A stretch of DNA of 64,000 bases, from NCBI GenBank assembly GCA_012064385.1, contig QRDG01001893.1:597113-661112 (forward strand), written 5' to 3'. Below, piece after piece: positions 9,764 to 21,975 of this stretch (the first letter of the stretch is position 1; each line of letters starts with the position of its first letter). The DNA comes from Puccinellia tenuiflora. Taxonomy: Eukaryota; Streptophyta; Magnoliopsida; Poales; Poaceae. The notes beneath the pieces are model-generated. The model did no database searches, had not been told where the DNA came from, and worked only from the letters and a program-made list of their open reading frames with translations. Both the position numbers and the translations under genes were made by a program.

Positions 9764-12390
9764 TCAAGTTACCTCATATTTGATTGGAATAGTTCCAATC
9801 ATTATGGTAGCATATTTTGGTTCAGGAGGTGGTAAGGGAATTTCAAAGCTCCCAACTATAAGAGTATTTCTTTTAATGCAATTCACCATTTGATTTAACA
9901 TTGTAACAGCTTTCTTCTTGGGGAAATAGATAGTGTGCTCCTTTCCTTTAACGTTGAATGGCACTTTGCTTTCAGTGCAATCTATCACAGCCCTTGCAGT
10001 GTTTAAGAAAGGTCTACCAAGGATAATAGACAAGTTATCATCCTCAGGCATGTCCAATACAACAAAGTCTGTAGGGATTAACACATTAGCAACAGAAATA
10101 GGTACATCCTCACATATTCCAATAGGTATAGCAGTTGATTTATCAGCCATTTGTAATGAAACTTCAGTTGGAACCAATTTGTTTAAATCAAGTTTCTTAT
10201 ACAAAGAGAAAGGCATGACACTAACACCAGCCCCCAAATCACACAGTGCATATCTCACATAGGTTTCTTTAATTTGACAAGGAATAGTTGGAATACCGGG
10301 ATCTCCACGTTTTTCAGGCACTTTCCCTTTGAAGGAGTAATCAGCAAGCATGGCAGAAATAGCATCAGTAGAAATCTTTCTTTTATTAGTGACAATATCT
10401 TTCATGTATTTTGAATAAGGAGGAATTTTAATAGCATCAACAAGAGGAATTTGCAAATATAAAGATTTAATCAACTCAAAGAACTTCTCAAATCTAGTGT
10501 CATCCAAAGTTTTCATTACCTCTTGAGGATATGGTATGGGTCTTTGTACCCATGGATCCCTTTCTTTACCTTTTTGTGGATTTGGATGGTTTTTCTTCTT
10601 ATTCTTCTCAGTAGATGGTTGAGGGTCTTCCTTCTCAGCTGCTTCAGGTTCTTCAACATTTTCATCTTCTTCAGGTGAGGATGATTCCTCCTCTTCATTA
10701 TTATTATCTTCAGTCTCAGCATCAGAAATAGAGATATCATTATCTTGTTCTTCAGAATCATCTTTATCTTGGTTTTCATTGGGAGATTTGCCTGCAGAAA
10801 GTTTCTTCTTTCGAGCTTCTTGCTCTTTCCTCTTAGGATGTCCTTCAGGATAGTCGGGGTCCTGAGTACTTGCACCTCCCCTAGTATTAACTCCACAAAC
10901 CCGTTTTCTTCATATTAAGCTTTTCATACAATTGATTTTGAAGAGAAATCATTTGTTCTACTTGATTATTCATCATCTCACAATGTTTAACAATTCTTTT
11001 TACCTATCCCACATTGGCATACAAACTTTCATGAAGAAATTTAATTTTGTGAGAGTTTTCCATGATCATCATTCTAATATTATGCTCTTCAGGATCATGA
11101 CGATAAGCAAAATCATTCTCATATGATACTTCAGTAAAGGATGTTACCTTTTGTGGTGCTAATAACATTGACTAGGATAGGGAAACATGGTTGATCATTA
11201 GTAAGTTTGACACCCATTTCAGATAATTCCTTGAGATGAGAGGTTTTTAATTCCCTTCTCTTTAATGTCCTTTGAGGCTTCTTTCATTGCCTCTTTGTCC
11301 AGTTTGAGTATACCTCCTTTCTTCTCCGGAAATATCTCATCAGTATTCCAATCATCATAATTCTTTGAGATAGTTTGCAATAACTCAATTGCTTCATCAA
11401 CGGTCCTTTCCCTGAAAACATTACCTGCAATACTATCAAGATAGCCTCTGGTGTTTTCAGTTAGTCCATTGTAAAATATATCAAGTATTTCATTATCTTT
11501 GAAGCCATGGGTAGGACATTTCCTAACCATCTTATTATACCTCCCCCAAGCTTGGGGTAAATCCTCCTTCTCTTTCTGTGAAAAATTACTAATCTCAAGG
11601 GTTAGAGCATGAATTTTATTAGCAGGGAAGTACTTATTAAAGAACATCCGCAAACATTCTTCCTTGCTAGTAATACATCCAGGTGCTAAACAATTATACC
11701 AAGTTTTAGCACTTCCTCCCAAAGAAAAAGGAAACAATTTTAAGAAATAGTAGCGTTGGTTAATTTCATCTTTCCCAAATAACACAGATAAATCATGCAA
11801 ATCAGCAATGTGATCAAAAGGAAACTCATCCTCTCTCCCATAAAACTTAGACTTCTCAGCCCTTTCAATAATTTCAGGATCAACATTAAACTCATAGTCT
11901 TTATCATTAACTTTAATAGCTGGACCATTCATTTTATCAGTAACAGGAAATAGTCATCAAGAGGGGAATTTATATAGCTAGCAAGTTTATCCATTTCATC
12001 ATAATCTGGACTCATGAAAGCCTTAATAATAGCATCCTCTTTCTCAGAAGAAGTTTCCAAATCATCATAGTATTCCCTATCTTCTAGTTCAGATTCCACA
12101 TTTTTATATATAGAAGATTCAGGATTCTCAGGTGTTTCAGTTAACTCAGATATTTCAGGAATTTCAGGTGTTTCAAGTGCCACTTCTTTGTCTATGCTAC
12201 CACATGTTAAATCACTTTCATTACTAGTAGACATTTTAGACAATGGTGAACTAGAAACAATTTTTCCCTTTTTCTTAGGAATAACAGCAGAAGCAACATC
12301 AGGTGAAAAGTTTTGCCTACTTGGCAAGTCCTTACCTCCTCGAGTAGTGGAAGGCCTCACTTCCTTAGGAGTGCTCTTCTCCTTTCCCAT
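9764..12390 (-). pseudogene. gag: gag-protease, Athila-like copy B (several frameshifts)
   Basis: The ATG is at 12390-12388 (MGKEKS). The order of capsid, charged linker and protease matches copy A. The frame is broken near 11945 (1-base deletion), near 11245 (1-base insertion) and around 10900, with further change in the linker. The protease part (10516-9764) is open and keeps the CDLGAGVSVMP and ILGRPFLNT segments. As in copy A, the reading ends right after protease with no RT. Copies A and B carry different damage, so they decayed independently after duplication or insertion. Confidence 0.8.
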
Positions 12391-12450
12391 GGTTAGGAAC
12401 AAGCAAATGCAGCAAATAAATGATATCAAGTTGTCTTACCAATAAAGCTA

Positions 12451-12471
12451 GGCTCCCCGGCAACGGCGCCA
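12451..12471 (-). other. Primer binding site, copy B (Asp-tRNA type)
   Basis: The minus strand reads TGGCGCCGTTGCCGGGGA, the canonical Athila-type site, one base different from copy A. It lies 10 bases from the LTR start at 12482. Confidence 0.85.
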
Positions 12472-12481
12472 GAAAACGTCT

Positions 12482-12881
12482 TGATGCCCACAAGTATAGG
12501 GGATCGATGAAGTCTTCGTTGGGAAGTATTACCCAAATTTATAGTTCGACATGATGGGAACACAAGAATATAAATAAGACCTTAGCAATTGAGGCGTCAC
12601 TCTCAACCACACCTGTATATCATAACTTGCAGCAGTAGTAGTGATGGCAGTAAAGGATTCAAGCGAGCAGAAATAAAACAGCAATAGTAACAAAGATTTT
12701 CCAGTTTTCACCGGAAAAGTGAAAGTGTAACTCAGAGATTTAAAACGTAGGCATGAGGTGATAGTGGGGCGTTGCATGAATGAGATTGATCATATAATAA
12801 AGTAAAGCTAGCAATGGGGCTTTTCTCTAACTCCGATATATGTAGTATGTGTTCCTTAAATAGTTGTGCGTACTAACAAAG
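12482..12881 (-). mobile_element. Truncated 5' LTR of Athila-like copy B
   Basis: About 400 bases match 5508-5920 and then break abruptly after 'tactaacaaag'. The rest of the LTR is not visible further right in the window, so it is truncated or displaced by the repeat block that follows. Confidence 0.75.
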
Positions 12882-13337
12882 CTAGCAAAGTTTTGTTCCT
12901 CGGACGCTAGATTTTTCCATCCGGACTATAGTCGTGATTTTACACATTTTGTTCAAGAACTGTTTCTTTTTTCTCTGTTTTTTCTTCTACTACTTTCTAG
13001 TTGTGATTTGTTTCCGGTAAACAAATCGCACGTTAGTAATTTTTTTTATCAAAGCACTCGCTAAAAGTAGTACTTATCAGGTTATGTACCATCTTTCTCC
13101 GATCGGATGTACTAGGCCGGAAACGTAGTACCAGGTTATGTTTCCGCGCAACACACTAAAGGTAGCAGAATCGTAGGAAGATACTAGGCCGGCATCACTC
13201 CACTTTCGGCCAGTGCTTAGGGATCGGAGCAGAAGCGGTAGTGGGCTTTCAGCTGGCGGCCCAACCATGCGATCCTTCAGCGAAACATACGCAGGGGATC
13301 GCGCGTGCGCTGGAGAGCAGCACCCCACGCCCAACTA
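12882..13337. other. Unassigned sequence before the foldback block
   Basis: No gene or known element is recognised. It is of ordinary composition with several 'ctaggccgg' and 'ggttatgt' repeats. It may be the outer arm of the adjacent foldback-like element or its insertion site. Confidence 0.3.
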
Positions 13338-13689
13338 CAAGGCAAATCCTATATATCTCTCATTAGCGATCCGAAACGCCAGCGTCGCTTGAAGGAAACC
13401 ACATATGGGCCGGCCCATCTGGGCGATTTTTTTTCTGTTTCCTTTTTCTATTTTTGTTTTTGTTTTTCTTTCTTTTTTTCATTTCTTTACTGTTTCTGTC
13501 TTCGTTTTCGTAGTTTTATTTTTTTCATTTTTCTTTCTATTTTTTGTTTTCTTTATTTTATTTTCTTTTCAATATTTGTATTTACTCATTTTTTCACTTT
13601 ATTATGATATTTCAAAAAATGTTCAAATTTAAAAAAATTTCATATTCAAAAATTGTTTATTTTCAAATTATTTTTTTATTCCTTTTTGA

Positions 13690-14070
13690 AAATAATTTCC
13701 ATTCATTGATAATTTTTCGTTCACTTTTAAAATCGTTCAAAAATAATTTCCATTCACCGACATTTTCTGTTCACTTAAAAAATTGTTCAAAAATAGTTTC
13801 CGTTCACCGACATTTTCTGTTCATTTCAAAATCATTCAAAAATAGTTTCCGTTCACCGACATTTTTCGGTTCACTTTAAAAATCGTTCAAAAATAGTTTC
13901 TGTTCACCGACATTTTCTGTTCACTTTTAAAATAGTTTTCCAAATAGTTTCTGTTCACCGTCATTTTCTGTTCACTTTTAAAATCATTTTCCAAAATAGT
14001 TTCTGTTCACCGACATTTTGTGTTCACTTTTAAAATCCTTCCAAATAGTTTCTGTTCACCGGCATTTTAT
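13690..14070. repeat. Degenerate tandem repeat, unit about 48 bp
   Basis: Repeated units contain 'gttcaccgacattttctg' and 'ttcacttttaaaatcgttc'. The same unit recurs in diverged form at about 14900-15600 and 16140-16870. Spacing and sequence drift gradually, as in a satellite-like internal repeat. Confidence 0.75.
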
Positions 14071-14559
14071 GTTGAAAATTGTTTAGCTCTGAAAAATATT
14101 CAAAATTAAAATTTATTCAATTTTAAGAAATGTTCGAATTTGAAAATTGTTCACTTGAAAGTTGTTTTTAGTTTTGAAAAATGTTCAAAATTCAATTTTT
14201 GTTCAAAATTTCAAAATTGTTCACATTTTAAGAATGTTCAGATTTAAAAATATTTCCAATGTGAAAATATTCAGATTTATATTCTATTTAAAAGTAAAAA
14301 TAGAAACAACAAACAGAAAATAAAAACTGGACCTTTTTCTATTGGGCCGCTCAAAAGCGGCCCATTTCGGAGCGCTAGCAGGCGAAGCTGCAAAATTCGG
14401 TCCCCTCAGAGAGATATATAGGAGCACCCCTTCCGCTTGGCAAAACCTATATATCGCCCCGCAGCGACGCTACGTGGTCGTGTCGCCTGAAGAATCCCAA
14501 CGATGGGCCGGCCCATTCGGCGCGATATTTTTTCTGTTTTTTTTCTTTTTCTCTGTTTC

Positions 14560-17010
14560 TTCTTTTCTTTTCTGTATTTGTTTTTTATTTTCTGTATTCT
14601 TTTTCTTTTCCTTTTATGTTTTCTTTTCAGTTTTTCTTTTCTTTTGTGTATTTATTTTATTTATTATTTTTTCTTTTCGGTCTTTCAATTTTTCCTTTTC
14701 CTATTTCTTTTTCTTTTCCCGTTTTTCAATTTTTATTTTCTGTTTTCATTTTTCTTTTTCTTCTATCGCTTTCTTTTCTTTTTCCTTTTATATTTTCTTT
14801 TTTCTGTTTTCATTTTTTAATTTTCTTTTCCTATTTCTTTTCTTTTCTCATTTTTCACTTCTCACTTTCTACTTTCTGTTTTATTTTTCCTTTATTTTCA
14901 CCCCCATTTTCTGTTTTAAAATTTGTGCAAAAATAGTTTCTGGTCACCCCCATTTTTGTTCACTTTTAAAATTGTTCAAAAAAGGTTTCTGTTCCACCGC
15001 TTTTTTTTGTTCACTTTTAAAATGCATCAAAGATAGTTTCCGTTCACCCGCATCTCTGTTCATTTTCTAAAATCTTTCAAAAATAGTTTCCGTTTACTGC
15101 CCTTTTCTGTTCACTTCTAAAATAGTTCAAAAATAGTTTTCGTTCACTTTAAAATTATTCAAAAATAATTTTTGTTCACTTTAAAAATCATTCAAGTTAG
15201 TTTCCGTTCATAAACATTTTTGTGTTCATTTTTTTAAATCGTTCAAAATAATTTTCGTTCACAAACTTTTTTTGTTCACTTTTTAAAATCGTTCAAAAAT
15301 AATTTTCGTTCACTTTTAAAATCTTTCAAAAATAAATTTTGTTCATAAAATTTTTGGTTCACCTTTTAAATCTCTTCAAAAGTAATTATTGTTCACCGAC
15401 CTTTTTCTGTTCACCATTTACTATCGTTCAAAAATTACTTTTGTTCATAGAAAAATTTCTGTTCACTTTTTAAATCTTTTCAAAAATATTTTTTGTTCAC
15501 CGACCTTTTTATGTTCACTTTTTAAAATCGTTTTCAAAAATAATTTCCGTTCACATTTAAAATCGTTCAAAAATAACTTTCGTTAAAAAATGTTTAAATT
15601 TTAGAATTGTTCAGATATCAAGAAAGTTCAGATTTTTGAAAAAGTCAGTTTTTTAGAAAATGTTTCAGAATTACTAATTAATTTGAAAAATAATTTTTTT
15701 TTTGAATATGAACAAATTTTAAATTTGAACATTTTTTGAAATATTTTTCAAAAATCATAAAAAAGTGGAAAATGAGTAATTCTTTCTTTTTTGTATTTGT
15801 TTTTCTTTTCTATTTTCTTTTTCTTTTCCTTTTACGTTTTCTTTTCAGTTTTCGTTTTCTTTTCTGTATTCATTTTATTTATTAATTTTTCTTTTCGTTC
15901 TTTCAATTTTTCCTTTTCCTATTCTTTTTCTTTTCCCGTTTTCACTTTTTATTTTCTGTTTTCATTTTCCTTTTCTGTTTTTGCTTTCTTTTCTTTTTCC
16001 TTTTCCTTTTACGTTTTCTTTTTCTGTTTTCATTTTTTATATTTTTTCATTCTTTTAATTTTCTTTTCCTATTTCTTTTCTTTTCTCATTTTTCACTTTT
16101 CACTTTTTACTTTCTGTTTTCTTTTTCCTTTTTTTACCCCCATTTTCTGTTTTTAAAATTCGTGCAAAAATAGTTTCTGGTCACCCCCATTTCTGTTCAC
16201 TTTTAAAATTGTTCAAAAAAGTTTCTGTTCCACCGCTTTTTCTGTTCACTTTTAAAATGGTTCAAAGATAGTTTCCGTTCACCCTCATTTCTGTTCATTT
16301 TCTAAAATCGTTCAAAAATAGTTTCCGTTTACTGCTCTTTTCTGTTCACTTTTAAAATATTTCAAAAATAGTTTCGTTCACTTTTAAAATTATTCAAAAA
16401 TAAATTTTGTTCACTTTAAAATCATTCAAGTTAGTTTCCATTCATAAACCTTTTTGTATTCATTTTTTTTAAATCGTTCAAAATAATTTTTGTTCACAAA
16501 CTTTTTTTGTTCACTTTTTAAAATCGTTCAAAAATAATTTTCATTCACTTTTAAAATCGTTCAAAAATAACTTTCGTTCATAAAAATTTCTATTCACCTT
16601 TTAAATCTGTTCAAAAGTAATTATTGTTCACCGACCTTTTTCTGTTCACCTTTTACAATCGTTCAAAAATTACTTTTGTTCATAAAAAAATTTCTGTTCA
16701 CTTTTTAAATATTTTCAAAAATAATTTTTGTTCACCGACCTTTTTATGTTCACTTTTTAAAATCGTTTTCAAAAATAATTTCCGTTCACTTTTAAAATCG
16801 TTCAAAAATAACTTTCGTTAAAAAATGTTTAAATTTAAATTCGTTCAAATTTAAAATGTTTAAATTTTAAAATTGTTCATATATCAAGAAAGTTCAGATT
16901 TTTAAAAAAGTCATTTTTTAGAAAATGTTTCAGAATTACTAATTAATTTGAAAAATAATTTTTTTTTTGAATATGAATTTTTTAAATTTGAACATTTTTT
17001 GAAATATAAA
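14560..17010 (+). repeat. Large direct duplication, about 1.2 kb, inside the foldback block
   Basis: The segment 14560-15780 (T-rich tract, then the degenerate tandem repeat, then an AT-rich tail with 'tttgaatatgaa') is repeated at about 15790-17010 in the same order with scattered substitutions and small indels. Confidence 0.65.
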
Positions 17011-17413
17011 AAAGTGAAAAAAATGAGTAAATACAAATATTGAAAAGAAAATAACATAAAGAAAACAAAAATAGAAAGAAAAACGAAAACAAAATAAAAT
17101 TATGAAAACGAAAACAGAAACAGTAAAGAAATGAAAAAAGAAAGTAAAAGAAAAACAAAAATATAAAAAGGAAACAAAAAAAAATAAAGAGAAAGAAAAG
17201 ATCGGCCGGCCCATATGTGGTTTCCTTCAGGCGACGCTAGCGTTTCGGATCGCTAATGAGCGATATATAGGATTTGCCAGCGAAAGCCAGCTGTTGTTTC
17301 TGAAAGCGGCACATGGTTGGGTTGGATACATGCCCACTCGCTCGGACCGCCAGGAAGGGACCGATAACAGTTCGCAGCTGGACGTCACCTTGGGGGCCTA
17401 CGTACTGGCCGTG

Positions 17414-20400
17414 TGTGGGTACCCCGGACTAGCTGTCCGAAATACCCGTTATGCTTAACACAACGATCCCATGATCAGTCTGTCGTTGCGCATAACTTGA
17501 ACTGGATACCAAAGTTTACATCCATTACAGTACCGAATTTAAGTCTTACAACAAAAGGGTCACGAGGACCACAGTCTTACATAAATGCCTCAGAGGGCTT
17601 AACATTCTTCAAGCAGCGGAGTAGCAACAAGCGTCGTAGGCTAATGCCTTAACAACCCTACAGGCAGCTGGCTGATGAAGATCCCTAGTTCGCATTATCG
17701 ACGTCGTAGTCTCCATCTTCATATGGCTCCTCAAAGTCTGGCCAAGACAATAGCCAGGGACGAAACCAATATGAGTACATTTGAATGTACTCGCAAACCA
17801 TCCGGTAGTAAAGTATTGCCAAGATTAATGCTTACTATTTCGGTGGGAGGCTCTAGGGTATCTCTTTGTTGAATAAAAGCATTTGATTTTAAGAAAGATA
17901 TCTCCATATCTTTGTTGAAAAAGATAAGACATTTGAAAAAGAAGTGCTTTCAATAAAGATAGTTTTTCTTCAAAAACTCCTCCGGTGGGATCACGGCCCG
18001 TCGTGAAACCTTCTCCTTCCATTCCCTTTATCCCGATCCCTTGGTATGACACCAACAACATCTCCGTTTAAAAAACACAAAGCTTTTGCACACAGGTCCT
18101 AGGACGGCCTTCCAACTGTCCATAACCGAGGACTCGGCTATTCGAATAGTTTTACACTCTGCAGAGGTTGTACACTTTACCCACACCATCCGGTAAACTC
18201 ACCGTGTCAGCCACGTCCCGCCATACAAGGTGTATGCGAAGTTGAGTAACCGGCCATAGCCTTTCACTTGCTCATCCTAGTATAGGATCCTGCCCTTGTG
18301 AACATTCCACCGACACCCAGTCGTGGCCTCCCGTCGGAGCCCTGGGGGTGAGGACTCACAGTTTTGCCCGGCGTATATAAAGATACACTCCAATCCCCCA
18401 CTATGTTGAAGGACCCAGGTCAGGGGAGGCCACCGAGCCAACCCCTCATGAAACGGAGTATCTCCACTGTTGAGGTATCCCATACTAAGACAGGCAAATC
18501 ACTTAGCTAAGCCCCGTCCCATATGGAGGGTAATGTGGTCGCACAGGGTCTGGTTGGTTGACGTAAGTACTAAGACACAATGTGCATTTTCTCAAAACCT
18601 CCAGACTCCATTCTTACTCCATTTCCAAAAAGCTAATCATTTAGCAACATCTTGGGTAAAACACAATTTCACCCAAAGATTTTCATAAAGAGGGTTTTTG
18701 AATAAAACAATGGTTTTTTTCCAACCTAGAATTTTTCATTTCTCTAACTAAACACTTCTATATAAGAGGGGCCTAACCATGGCATATAACTTAGTTAATA
18801 CTTAAAAAGTGTTTTAGTGGCACACACCACTTGAAAAACATTTCATGCATCTTAAAATAAGTAAAACATGCCTAGTAAAAATAATAGGACGAAGGGGTAT
18901 GATCAAATGGATGGCTTTCCTTGGTCAGCAACTTGTCCCTGGTCTTGATACTCTTGATCAAAGAAACCTCCTTCCTCGAAATCTTCGGCAACGCTCTCGT
19001 CTAATCGTTGTTAACAAACAAAACACACAATCACACCACCACTCAACAAAACATCACAAAAACACAACTAAAATCCTATAGGTAGATACAGCCTTACTAA
19101 ATCACAAAATTTGGATTTGGTATATTTGAACTCATATTACTCTTATTATTAATATCAATATAAATAGGCAGAAAGTAGTTATACCACGAATTAAGTCACG
19201 ATTTAATTTTTGCTGTTCAGAAAATTATGCCCTTTTAGGGACAACTAATACTTGTTAAATGTGAGCTAAAAAAATTGGATTTGGTCCATTTCAGTTAATA
19301 GTTTGGTAGAAACAATGTGCCTAGTACATAAGCTTATTAGGTCAAGTTTTAGTGCTAAATAATTTTCTGCTTAACATAAAATTATGAAATATTAAGGGTA
19401 ACTAGATATTTACAGTACAGAGCTAGAAAAATTGGCCTTATGTCAGTTGGACATTCCAAAATCATGAGTCCAACTACAAATCTGGATGCCATTTAAATTA
19501 TGTTTGTCGATTTAATCTGAAAATTTTATTTTAGCTAGAGTTTCTCTAGACTAAGCTAACAAAATTGGATTCACATTATTTGGGCAATTAAAGAATCAGA
19601 AACAGTTTAGATTTAAAACAGTCTGTACTAATTAATCTACCATTTGCTTAATATTAACTCAATTAATGTGGGACCAGTGCCGTTAGATAGATAATTTAAC
19701 AAGCTACCAGTACATAAAATTTCATAATTTTTGGATGTACCAATCTCTAGATAATAAATTTCTAAAACAGGTACAGATTTGAAATTCGCAGTTTTATATA
19801 TTAAAAAGGAATCAGGCCCGGATGGAAACTGGCTTAACGGGCCGACCCACGGGAATTTCCCGCGCCGGGAATTGTTCAAATCCCTGACGGGTGGGTCCCG
19901 CCGGTCAGTTACTCACTCAAAGCCGAAGGGGTACGCGACCGTGGGATTAACAACGGACGAACGAGATTAGATCTAATCGAACCGCTACACTGCCGTTGGA
20001 TCTAAATCCAATGGCCTCTGACGGCCGCATCACTGGTGACCTAACAACGGCGGCGACCGAGACGTAGACGACGGAGGGGAGCTTGGCGGCTTACCTAGAG
20101 GGTGCTGGAGGCGATGGGATCGACGACGACGGGGTGCGGAGGCTCGGGGAAGGAGACTGGTGGACTCGAACGTGCTGGGGCGGTCCTGGTCGGCGGCGAC
20201 AAGCGTCTCGTTGAGGTCGGGATGACCTACTCACCGGCGAGCTCCTGGGCAGGACCTGTGCAAGGGGAACGGCGTCCATGTGAGCAGTAGGCTCGGGAGA
20301 AAAAGAACAGAGAGGGGAGAGGGCAGAGGGAAAAGGGCCAGCGTGGCCGCGTGGCCGTCGTCGACCTCGGCGGCTGCCGAGCGTGGATGAGCTCGAGCTC

Positions 20401-21929
20401 CTCGGCCAGTGGCGACGGCAGCGGTGCTTCCGCCCTCCTGGTGGTGCAGAGAGGTGTGGTGAGTGAGGGAGAGTGGAGGGAGTGGTGCGGGTTGCCTCGA
20501 GGGCTCGGGGTGGCTTTTTATAGCCGAGGGGGGGCTCACGGTGGACCGGGAGCGGCGAGGGAGCTAGGGCAAGGGAGAGCACGCCATTGGCGGGATGGGC
20601 GGCGCGGCATTTCTACCGCGTGAGTAGCTAGGGTTTTAGAGAGGGTATGGAGCACGGGGTGGTCGAGCTGGAGCTCGGGGGTGGTGCGGGTCCAGCGTGC
20701 AGGTAGGGTATTCGACGGCGGGTACAGGGCAGGTGAGGAACAGAGCAATGGCAACACGGAGGTGGGGTGAACCACGTCAGCGATCCGCGTCCGTGGGTGC
20801 AGTGGCGAGGGCTAGGGTTTAGAGAGTGGCCGGGAACACCGCGGCGACCACGACATGGCGAGCACGGACAGCGAGCACGATATCGTCATTAAGAGGGGAT
20901 CGGGGCGGTCGGGCCGTTGTCTGCGGAAGAGAGGAGGGACAGGCGAGCAGGGCAGCGTCCGCGGCACGACAGGTGGCTAGGGTGTCGGGACGGTGCTGGG
21001 CAAGGGAGAGAGAGCTGCTCGGGGAGCTTCAGCTTGCTGGGGGGGGGGGGGGCTTGGCTCCAGGGGAGTGGCGGACACCCGTCGGGGTGAGGGGGAGAGA
21101 GAGCAGGCGAGTGAGAGGGAGGGGTGGCATGGCAGCTCGGGCTGCCATGTTTCTCCACGGTTGGTCGGCCATGTCGATTAAATGGAGGGGCAAGTGGCTG
21201 AACAGGGAGAGGGGAGGTAGGAGAGGTGAAAGGGGTCGGGTCCCCCATGGGCGTACCACAGTTTTCAACCAGCTTTGGAGAGAGGCTGTTTGGTGCCCAT
21301 AGGGTGTTCGATGAAATGCTTCTGTGGAATTTTTGGATTTGTATTAATCAAATTAGCTCACATTTGGGTTTAGGAGGGTGTTTGAAGGCTCCCCTAATTT
21401 TCTTGGATTTTTGGGGAAAAAGAAAATAGGGTTTCTCTTGTTGGCCGAATTTAATTTAAAAAAAAAGAAGAATTTGAATTCTTTTAATTAATTCGTATTT
21501 TAGTAAAATAATTTTAAAGTAAAGAACCAAAGTATGAGATGGGTGGTTAACTCACTTCCCTCTGGTTTTTGGCATACAAGAATTATTCTTCTTAAAAGAA
21601 TTGGGCATAGAAGGGAAAAGTTTAGAGAGAAGGATTTCCTTCTTATACTCTCTTCAAGATTAGGGTTTTGAGTAGGTAAGGACTTTTGTTTTATTCTTAA
21701 GTCACATTCCAATATGGGTATAGTTTGTATTAATGTGGCGTTTTAGTTTGCAGGAGTTGCTATAATTATTTTGGCAAGCAAACTTGTAAGCAAGCAAACA
21801 ATTCATCACATGAAATAATAGAAGGCTAAATAGGCATCACATGAAATAATAGAAAGGTTTTTGTTGGTTCTAAATTTTTAGCTCCTCATATAGGGGTTTT
21901 CTCTGGTTACAAAATATTGGGATGTGACA
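17414..21929 (-). mobile_element. 3' LTR of the chromovirus element (4516 bp)
   Basis: It begins TGTGGGTACC and ends GATGTGACA on the plus strand. It matches the 5' LTR except for a 907-base segment (18265-19171) replaced there by an unrelated 304-base segment. GC-rich readings at 20040-21300 on both strands fall in the U3/R promoter and leader zone and are not credible proteins. A TATA box lies at 20515-20522 (minus). Confidence 0.85.
20515..20522 (-). promoter_or_regulatory. TATA box in 3' LTR
   Basis: The minus strand reads TATAAAAA in the context GGCTATAAAAAGCC, identical to the position in the 5' LTR. Confidence 0.6.
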
Positions 21930-21947
21930 GACCTTCCCCCCTTAAAA
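21930..21947 (-). other. Polypurine tract
   Basis: The minus strand reads TTTTAAGGGGGGAAGGTC immediately before the 3' LTR start (TGTCACATCCC). This is the plus-strand primer site expected at that position. Confidence 0.85.
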
Positions 21948-21975
21948 TAAATCTCGTCCTCGAGATTTGCTAGGC

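Larger units (their letters stand above)
13338..17276. mobile_element. Foldback-like repeat block, possibly two elements in tandem
   Basis: Arms of about 300 bases at 13338-13645 and 16970-17276 are inverted copies of each other. Each contains 'cctatatatc', 'gatccgaaacgc' and 'gggccgg' before a long T-rich (or A-rich) tract. Inside lies a third, direct copy of the arm start (about 14441-14525), and just before it an inverted start (about 14400-14430). This suggests two adjacent elements, 13338-14430 and 14440-17276, with the same ends. No transposase is present. The long Phe/Ser-rich readings come only from the T-rich tract. A Mutator-like or foldback origin is possible but no clean target duplication was found. 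Confidence 0.45.

Noticed and set aside
13300..16160. Long Phe/Ser-rich readings that look like membrane proteins
   Set aside because: They come from T-rich low-complexity tracts (ttttctttttc...) in several frames and have no conserved domain.
13690..16870. Regularly spaced repeats reminiscent of a CRISPR array
   Set aside because: Units drift gradually, there are no unique spacers of constant length and no cas genes; this is a degenerate tandem repeat in a plant transposable element.
20040..21310. GC-rich readings on both strands in the chromovirus LTRs (also 30080-31310)
   Set aside because: They overlap on both strands, lie in the LTR promoter and leader zone, and are Pro/Arg/Ser-rich with no family resemblance. 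Only the short exon ending at 30226 has specific support.
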